A stretch of 64,000 bases of DNA from Petunia secreta. Lineage: Eukaryota; Streptophyta; Magnoliopsida; Solanales; Solanaceae. Where the stretch lies: assembly GCA_029990175.1 (NCBI GenBank), contig JARKIP010000005.1:30823501-30887500 (forward strand). Reading direction: 5' to 3'. The position numbers and the translations under genes were made by a program. Positions 43,092-52,000 of this stretch are shown piece by piece (position 1 is the stretch's first letter; the number at the start of each line of letters is the position of its first letter). The notes below the pieces were generated by a model, which saw only the letters and a program-made list of their open reading frames with translations, was not told where the DNA came from and did not search any database.

Positions 43092-44187
43092 GTTGGTATC
43101 AGAGCACGGCTAGGCTTCGTTCTTACAAATCCTCGGTCTTGTTCTTGTCGTTGTTGTGATTGTGTTGTTTGTTCTTGAAAAGTGAAGAAAAACAAAAAAA
43201 ATTGAAAAACTAGAAAAGTTGAAAAAAATTGGTGGAGCGGGTTGGATACGAATCCCCGAGTGTTAAAAAGTAGTGGGGTTTGTTCCTTGTTGTAATCCCA
43301 TCGTTTTGATACCCATATCTCGTGTTTTGGTGTTACGATTCAAAAATTTCGAAAATCAAAATCCAAAAGTTTGAAAATTCTTGAAAACGCTTCAATCTCG
43401 AATCGAAGCTTGTTGTTGTTGTTTGGGGTTGAAAAACTGTTGGGGATTGATGATATTAGTTGTATACATCTTTGGGTATCGTTGGTTTTGTGTTTCGGGT
43501 TGATATCGAGCCAAAGTTTTGGCCAAAATCGCCAAAAAACCCGTTTTTGAGCTGCTGTGAAATCGCAGAAATTAACCCTTCGCGATCGCGAAGAGCAATT
43601 TCGCGATAGCGAAGAACAAAATTATTTTTTGAAAAATTAACCCTTCGCGATCGCGCGCGTCTGGTCGCGATAGCGAAGAACAAAAAAATTTCAGAATTCC
43701 AGTTTTGGGACAGAACGTTCGCAACGGCTTCCGAACAGTTTCCAAACATCATGACTCCAATTGGACCATTAAATATGATGAGTTTGTAGATCACAAACAA
43801 AATTTCATCCGATTCCAAATCCGTTTGGTGCCGATTCGAGTCAAATCTTTTGTGTCCCGTTTTCTACCATACCTCTTGGTTAGTGTTTTGAAGGTAATTG
43901 GCCTACTTGAAAGACACTAATCCTTTAGCGTATTAGGTATTCGTGCGTAGAGGAGATTAGAATTCAAAGAAGAGTCGTAGAACTCCTTTTGGCCTCAAGT
44001 GCGCACTTAAAATAGCCGTCCGTACATCGAGTCTCATTAATTCCACTCCGAACTTTAACTTGGACATGCTAGTTGTGATTACCTTGGTTCCCAAGTTTAT
44101 AAGGCCTCGCTCTTGAGTGTACATATATTGAGTGATACACGTGAGGGAGTGACTTTTGGGAGGTTTTGTTCTTTGGTGATTGCAACA
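43092..44187 (+). promoter_or_regulatory. Leader of J copy 1 with primer binding site
   Basis: TGGTATCAGAGC at 43094-43105. GCGATCGCG and GCGATAGCG dyads at 43578-43680 and the conserved leader block at about 43880-44060 (GAGTCTCATTAATTCCACTC). The pyrimidine-TAG/GTAC context seen before gag starts is absent before this ATG. Confidence 0.8.
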
Positions 44188-47100
44188 ATGTCGGATATTG
44201 ATGATGGAGTAGATTATGGCTCATGTGGCGATGATGCGAGTTGCTATGACTCGTATGGTGATGATGGAGACTATGGTTCCTACGGTGAGGATGATGGCCA
44301 TTACTTTGATGATGGAAACCATGGCTCCTATGAAGATGAAGAGGTTCACTATGATGATCGTGAGGTTGATGACGACTATGAAGCTCATGAAGATGAATTT
44401 GATGGATCTAATGCTTCTAGTCAAGAACCCGAGAATGGTGACGCTACAAGGTATGATGATCCTACTTACTCTTCTTGTGAAGAATTTGATATTGATGGTA
44501 GTGACATAGATAGAGTTGATGATGATGTTGAACATATGGATTATTCTTATGCATCTTCTCTTAGTGTTGCTAACGGTGTACAAGGGAGTAGTAGAGGACC
44601 TTCCATTAGTATGGGAGGTGGTGGTGGTTGTTCCGTGGGGAAGGAGAAGCTTGCATCTTCTAGGTACGCTAAGCGACCTAATGCTTCTAATTCCCATGTG
44701 GAGGTTGGTTTGAGAGATGGTGTTGCCTTTGCTACAACGGGGTTATATGCCGTGAAGGGCGTGGGTGGTTGTAGTAGGAGTAGTACTATGGGCTATGGAA
44801 CCAAGGCGAGAGGCACTTATGGGTTCCATGGCATGGTTCCTTCCTTGACTTCCAACAACATTGCTAATGTTGGGAGAGTGACGGGAAGAGGAGAATGTTC
44901 TAGTGGTGTTGCCACTAGTGGAGGGATAAGGAATACCCAAGTTGTTGGTGTTGACACTTGTGGGCGTCCAAATTCTCATTTGGGTGCCAATGTGCAAGAC
45001 TTGGGTAGATGTAGGTTCGTTGTTGAGGTAGATGGTATTGGAGGATACTTGCTCAAAATTGGTGGTACCGATGCCAATTGTATTAGCACCTTTTTGGTTG
45101 ATAGGCTTAGGATACCATGCCACAAGCTAGAGCATCCTTATGAGTATGATGGAGTGTGGGTTTCTAAGGAGGCTCGGGTACTCATATCTCATAGGAACTA
45201 TAAATGCTATGTGTGGTGTGATGTGTATCCCATGCGTCATATTGATGTGTGGATAGGTGACCGGTGGTTGGAGGGGAAGAGGGTGCAATATAGTGCGGTG
45301 AAGGGTGCATATCTTGTGGGCGTAGGGCAAAGAGTTTATGACTTTGTGCCTTACCGGGCGAAGAGCCAAGTGCCTACTAGTGCGCCTTCTTTGGCTAGGC
45401 AAAGGAGCAAGGAGCAAGAACTTCATTCCATGGTTGGCAATGTGCAAACAAGAAGTCCTACAAATACAAGCAATGGTGGGGCATGTGCTAGAAAAGGGTT
45501 GATAGACATCAACAAGGTGAACCCGAAACCACAAGTTTCAATTCCAAGTGGTTCACCAACGAAGAAGAAGGAGACGTCAAGTGATGAGTCTCCTAGTCCT
45601 AGATTCCGGGTTGACGTGAAAAGTCCACCTACTCCGGCTATGGGTATTCTTGGGCCTCGTCCCAATTCGCCCGAATTTGAGAGACAAAAGATTGAGAGGA
45701 GTAAGGGAGTGACCGGTGACATTCCTCGAGTGGAAAAAGGAGAGGATGTGTTGAGTGATGTGAGCGGGATGTCGCCACCCGAATCTACACCTAGCCTTGA
45801 AAGAAAAATGAGGGAAAAGAAAGAGGGAAAAAAGAGTGAGGACACCACTTATTCTAACCTTAACCCTTTATCTTTTTCTTCTACTTGTGTGAGTACTTGT
45901 GTAGGTATTCTTGGAGGCAAACCGATGGAGCCTCAACCATGTTCCGTGATGGAAAGACAAGGTGAAGGAGATGCCAAATGTGATCTATGAGGAGGAGAAG
46001 CTAGCCATGACGCTTCAAGTACATTGAGTGAGCCCGGATGCGACTCAAGTGTAAGTGTTAGTTCTTCTTCCCATGAGCCTATTACTTCCTTGTCTTGTGT
46101 TAGTGTTTGTAACAACTCTATGCTAGTTGATGATTTGCATGAGTATAATGTGTTTGCAACTAGTGTAGAGCCTTTGGGTCAACTTGTGTGTGAAATTGAA
46201 CCACTAGTTGAGAGGGTTGAAAAGCCACATCATGATGTGAGCTCGATTTTCATTGAACCTCTCTTTAGTGAAGAAGTCGTAGTTGACCTTGTTTGTGAAC
46301 CTTGTTATGACACCCCACCCATATTTGATAAAGGTGAAGATGAATTTCATGATAATCTTATTCTTCCCTTTGATTGCTTAATTGATAGTGGTGGTCTCTT
46401 GTGTCGTAGTGAGGGTGGATGTACCCTTGAGGAGTCTCTAGAGTGTGAGATGGATCGATTTATTTTCGATGACTCCTTGAGTGAGAGTGAAGGACCTAGT
46501 CTTGATTCTATGCTTTTGCGTAACCATGAATTTGAGGTGCATGCCTTTACATTTCTATTGTTTGAAGGCAATCTCATTTGTGGTGGTGAATTGTATCGGA
46601 CTAGAGTCGATAGTAGAGTCGAACCTCCATGGTTTGTAAAGTTAGGCTCTATGGATGATCCGACGTTTGGAACTCCAAGTGAGGAGAGTAGCCTTGATAT
46701 TGGTCGTGTTGACCTTTCTTCTAGTGGTCCTAGCCTTCATTGTGTGGACTATAATGATGAAGAACCTTTTTTGGAGACTTTTCTTTGGAGTTTGCCTAGT
46801 GAGGGGGATTGTCTTGGAGTTGATTTGGGAGGTGAGGAGGTATCTCTCGGTGTGTGTAAGAATGCTCTTAAGAAGGGGAGTGGAGTAGTTGATGTTAGTT
46901 GTGAATTGAACTATTTTACTTACTCCATCCCATATGTTGAGCACACCTTGAGTGATGGACATACCAAAGCAAATGTGTCACATTGTGATAAACTTGATTT
47001 GAAGGCTTGGTGTGTTGCTAGTAAGCTTAGGGGTCATAGGACATTTGATTGCTACATCTTGCATGACTTTGATCTCTTTGCTTGTTTTGAAAATGAGTGC

Positions 47101-47238
47101 TTGTTCTTGTCGAGCCAAGACCATGTTGTCTCTTTTGGGGACATAAGCTTTTTCATAGGTATTGATGCTTGGCTCTATCACAAGAGCGTGTTTTCCACAC
47201 ACCTTGCACTCTTTCTTGTTAAGCTAACCTACTTGTGA
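44188..47238 (+). pseudogene. J copy 1 ORF: acidic N-terminus, dead retropepsin, X; one nonsense codon
   Basis: The frame begins MSDIDDG (another in-frame ATG at 44113) and would give about 1016 residues. Residues 1-130 are Asp/Tyr/Glu/Gly-rich with repeated GDDGDYGSY-like units. A Gly/Ser stretch follows, then a retropepsin-like domain with GGT at 292-294 where DSG is expected, a linker, and X from about residue 610 to KLTYL. A single TGA at 45988-45990 splits the frame; the other family members have sense codons there, and both sides remain in register. A stop in the linker would separate the dead-protease half from the X half. It is either a pseudogene or, less likely, two products. Confidence 0.82.
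45854..45904 (+). promoter_or_regulatory. Candidate 3' splice site before X (J copy 1)
   Basis: CTAAC at 45854-45858, T-rich tract, TGTGTAG/GTATT (AG ends 45904), followed in frame by an ATG at 45925. The repeat copy lies at 57453-57503. Confidence 0.4.
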
Positions 47239-47288
47239 AGTAGGAAATTTTGGTTGTGCTTGCTTTGACTGTAGGTTTTGATGGTTCG

Positions 47289-47323
47289 ATTTCGAGGACG
47301 AAATCCTTTCAAGAAGGGGAGGA
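47289..47323 (+). promoter_or_regulatory. PPT module of J copy 1
   Basis: Hairpin 47289-47304 and polypurine tract 47311-47323, 50 bp after the ORF stop. Confidence 0.9.
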
Positions 47324-48161
47324 TGATGCAATATAAAATGGCCTAAACGACAACCATCAAAAGCCAAGCTCGAGTGCACAACGGATACGAGTCAAGGCCT
47401 CCGGGAACGTCTTGGAATATCATGCATTGGAGCGCCGAGGACGGAGGAAACAGGGCAGGAAAACAGGCAGCCCAAAACAGGGCAAAACAGGGGAGCACAC
47501 TGGGAGCTCACTGCCTAAGGAAGAACTTTTGTTCTTCGCGATCGCGACCACTTCTCACGCGATCGCGAAGAGTATTGAGTTGGCCTGCGCGACAGCGTGA
47601 CCTTGAGCGCGAAGGCGAAGCTGAGGATGCTGAAGAACGAGAAGATAATGGAGACCTGCGCGATCGCGAGCCATCTGCGCGATCGCGATGCCTAGCGTTG
47701 TTGCCTGCGCGATCGCGAGCCTCCCTGGCGCGATCGCGATGAAGAGAGTTTGCTCAGCGAACCAGAATCAGCTGCAGGGCCATTTTTGTCCATTTTTAGT
47801 GAAAATGTATATATAGCACATTTGCTCTTCATTTCATTAGTTTTAGCTTGAATTGAATAGAGAGAAGAGAGAATTAGAGAAGGCCGAGCCTTTCTAGTCC
47901 GAAGCCCGAGGCTTCATGTATCCATCGACTTGAAATCTATGGAGATTCACCACTAGCGTGAATTCCTTGTAAGGTTCGAGTTTCACTTTCTCCCTTTTGG
48001 ATTATTAATTCATGTCTTGAATTCATTAATCCGTTCTTTCTTCTCGTTTCTTGACTCCCCAATCCTTGTTTTCCCGATATCATTGATATCATCTATCTAG
48101 TTATTTATCGCTTCCGCATATTTGTATCGTGTTTAGCTTCCGCTCGTTTTGGGTTGCATCA
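47324..48161 (+). repeat. 3' LTR of J copy 1 (838 bp)
   Basis: No difference from the 5' LTR was noticed; followed by GGGAT. Confidence 0.95.
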
Positions 48162-48166
48162 GGGAT

Positions 48167-49053
48167 TGAGCTTCATTGAAAAACAAACGATTCGGTACCA
48201 ATTTTGTGGGATTTGAACCAATGTAACACCTACTTTGATGAATCACAATCCATTTTGAAACCCTTTGATAAACCCTTGTGTTCTTGAGGAAGATGAACAT
48301 GGTGAATTCGTTGTTTTCGATTGGGGTTTGTTAAAAAAATCATTGGGGTTTGATCTTAGTGACCAAAAAACAACTTTGGGTATCCTTGGATTGTGAAAAC
48401 AAGTCGAAAACATCGGATTAGAGGCTTGGAAATCGACTTGAAACGAGTTTGAACTGTGCTGGAAAGTTGCAGAGGCGGAGCGCCTCAATTTAGAGGCGGA
48501 GCGCCTCAGCTCTGTGAGCTCTCTGGATTTCCTGAGGCGGAGCGCCTCCCCTGAAGAGGCGGAGCGCCTCCTCCTGTAGGTTGGCCCAGGGCGGACCGCC
48601 CACATCCTGAGGCGGGGCGCCTACTTCCTGAAGCTTGGGAATTGGGTAGAAACTTCTAGGATTTCTTGTTTTGTTGCTTGCATTGCTTCCGGTTAGTGCT
48701 ATTAGAGTATAATCCTACTCGATTAGTGCTAATTACTTTGAGCTATTAGGATCATCGTGCCTTAGAAAGGAGACTAGAATTCAAAGAAGATCCGTAGTAT
48801 CTTTTGATTCAAGTCCTCAATTAAAGTGCCTATCGTTCCAATCGAGTCCCATTAACTCCACTCGCCCCGGAGCGCATTTGGACTTGATAAGTTGAGTGAT
48901 TGAGTTGTGGTTCGTTGGTCAACTACTTGAAACTTTTAGACTCAAACTTGTGTGAAATATCCATCCCCCACTAAACACGAGCGAGCCGAGTGAAACAATT
49001 GTAAGGGAGCGGGTGAGGTGTTTTGCTAACGTTTGTTGCTTTTTGTAGGTACC
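48167..49053 (+). promoter_or_regulatory. Element I leader, distal part
   Basis: Continues from 42253. GAGGCGGAGCGCCTC and GGCGGACCGCC dyads at 48472-48628, the conserved block from about 48686, and CTAAC plus a TTTTTGTAG/GTACC acceptor-like context immediately before the ATG (AG ends 49048). Confidence 0.8.
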
Positions 49054-52000
49054 ATGGCAAACGATGGAGATGATCCTATGAAAATTTTCATGGCTACCGT
49101 TATAGCCAAGTTGGAGGATATCACTTTGAGACTTGAGTCCGTCGAGAGGAACCAAGTTGAGACCGGTGAGAGGAGGACCCCGAGCGTCCAAATTGAATCC
49201 GGAGAAGGAACGAGTCATAGCACTCCTATGACTCCCGGACACTTTGTTGAGCTAAACAAGAGGTATGAACAAAGCAAAGTTGAAGCTCTACGAGAGCGTG
49301 GGTTGGGCAATCCCCGACAAGAGGGCAATCCCCTCAACTTGGGCAATCCCCAAGTAAATGCTCCACTTAGAAGACCCGTGCGGAATGTCCCACCTCTTGA
49401 ACAAATTGATGAAGTTCAAGAAGAGGAGGAGTTCGGGTATGGTGATGAGGCCTATGGGTATGATGTTCCTTATCAACCTAGGAGGCAAATGCATTGGGGT
49501 CGAAACGTGGATAGGGGTAGAGGCCGAGGTCGAGGGCCACCCATGGGCTATGCTAGAGGGAATGTGAGAAGAGAGTATGTTGCACATGATGACCACTATG
49601 GAGGCCAACCGGAGCCTAACTATGGGGTACGTGACAACAACAACAACCTCAATAGCGTCAAGCTAAATCTTCCACCCTTCAAGGGAACTTGTGATCCGGA
49701 GGCATACATGGAATGGGTACTACTCATGGAGAGAGTGTTTGACACAAATGAGATGTCCGAGGAGCGAAAGGGTACATATGCTATTTCTACCTTTGAGGCC
49801 TATGCTTCTACTTGGTGGGAGTGTATGAAAAGGTCTAGGAGAAGGATGAATTTGCATTTGAATGTGACTTGGGATGAGTTGAAAGGCCTTATGAACACCA
49901 AGTACATAACTCCAAGGTATCGGCAAGAGCAACTCAAGAAGCTCTATGATCTAAAGCAAGGTGTCAAATCGGTGCATGAGTACTATGATGAGTTTGAGAA
50001 GATCCGGATGGCATTGGATATGGATACCGAAGGTGAGGAAGAAGCCATGATCCGATTCAAGAATGGCTTGAGCTATGGTATAGCTTCTCAATTGAGGTTG
50101 CATCATTATCTCACACTTGAAGATATGTTTGAAGCCGCAATTGATGCCGAGGCTTGGCTCAAAAGAGAGAAGTTCAAAAACAACGCTCCTACTACTACAA
50201 GCAAGCCAAAAGAGTGGAAGACTCCAAATGCCAACTTTCCAAGTGCAAGTGCTAGCAAAGAAGTGAAAGGGCCTTATGAGAAGACTACACCACACTTGGG
50301 AGGTAACTCTAAAACTCGCTTGAGTAATCCTATTTCCACTTCTACTCAATGTTATAAGTGTAAGGGCTTTGGGCATATTGCTAAGGAATGCACCACGAAA
50401 AGAACCATGGTTGTGGTTGGTGATTTGGTGTATGAGCAAGAGAGTGAACCCGAGGGAGAAGAGGGAGTAGAAGGTGATGAGGAAGGAGATGTTGGGGAGA
50501 TTGTTGCCATGGAAGAAGAAGATGATGATGCCCGTGCCTTCCTTGTTGTACGGAGGAGTCTAGGGGCCATATGTGTGGAGGATGTTGAGACCTTACAAAG
50601 AGAGAACCTCTTTCACTCCAAATGCCGAGTCATGGGACTCCTTTGCTCTATGATTATTGATTCGGGAAGTTGTGCTAATGTTATTAGCCAAACACTAGTT
50701 ACCCAATTGAAAATACCTACCTTGAAACACCCAAATCCTTATAAGCTTCAATGGCTTAGTGAGTGTGGTGAGTTGAGGGTGGTTAAACAATGTTTGATCA
50801 AATTCAAGATTGGGAACTATGTGGATGAACACATGTTCGATGTCGTGCCTATGCAAGCATGCCACCTACTCTTTGGTAGGCCTTGGCAATTTGATCGACG
50901 TGTGGTTCATAATGGTCATGCCAACACCTATACGGTGACGCATGAGGGGAAAAAGTTCGTGATCCAACCCCTAACTCCCAAGCAAGTTAGTGATGACTAC
51001 AAACGAATGCGGGAGTTGAGGGAAAGGGCTAAAGCGAAGTCACCCATTGTACTTGAACCCGAGGCAAACAATTTCATTGTTTTGCCAATGCATGATGAAA
51101 ATGGGAGTCACTCCACTCCAATTGAGAGAGAAAAGATAGAGAGAAGTGAGGGAGTGACCGGTGACAATCCAAGAGAGGAAAAAGGAGAGGATTTGAGGAG
51201 TGATGTGAGGGGATTGTCACCACAAACTACACTTGACCATGAGGTAAAATTGAGAGAGATGAGAGGTGAGGAAGGAAAAATTGAGAGTGAGAGCACCCAT
51301 TGTTCTAACCCTTCTTTATCTTCTATCTCTTCTTGTGAAAGTTCTTGTGTAGGTACAATTGAAGACAAGTCATTGGAGCCTCAATGTGAGCTTCATGAAG
51401 GAGGAGTTGCATATGACACTTCAAGTCTTGTGAGTGATCAAGAAAGTGCTACAAATGTAAGTGTTGCTTCACCTTTTCATGAGCCTACTAGCTACTTGTC
51501 TTGTAATGACTCAACACTAGTTGGTGTTTTTGATGCATCTAGTGAGTATACCACTAGTGAAGAGTCTAGTTGTCAACTTGAGTTTGCATGTGAAACACTA
51601 GTTGGGAGGAGCACTATGCCACATCATGATGTGAGCTCATTGTTCATCGAACCCCTCCCTAGTGTAGATTTGATAGTTGACCATGATTGTGACCTTTGCT
51701 ATGACACACCGCCAACCTTTGACATAGGGAAAGATGAGGTAGTTGACCATTCCCTAATTGATATGCTTCTATTTGGTGGGCCAATGTGTTGTGGTGATGA
51801 TGGTCTTATCCTTGAGGAGTCCAAATTGCATGAATTGGACAAGGTTATTCGTGATGACTCCTCAAGTGAACCTAGTCTTGATAGCTCGTCTATGTTTTAT
51901 CATGATAGTGAGATGCATGTTTTTACCAATCCCTTATTTGAAGGCATTCTCATTAGTGGATATGACTTGTATCAGACTAGGGTGGGTGGTCAAATGGAAC

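Larger units (their letters stand above)
42254..48161 (+). mobile_element. Element J (copy 1): non-autonomous dead-PR + X element (5.9 kb)
   Basis: LTRs of 838 bp at both ends, TSD GGGAT (42249-42253 and 48162-48166), primer site, long coding frame with one nonsense codon, and polypurine tract. Inserted in the leader of I before the I unit was duplicated. Confidence 0.95.

Noticed and set aside
46024..47238. X segment as an envelope glycoprotein gene
   Set aside because: Its position after an acceptor-like site is suggestive, but there is no signal peptide, no convincing transmembrane helix and no furin-type site. The hydrophobic C-terminal stretch contains conserved Asp residues.
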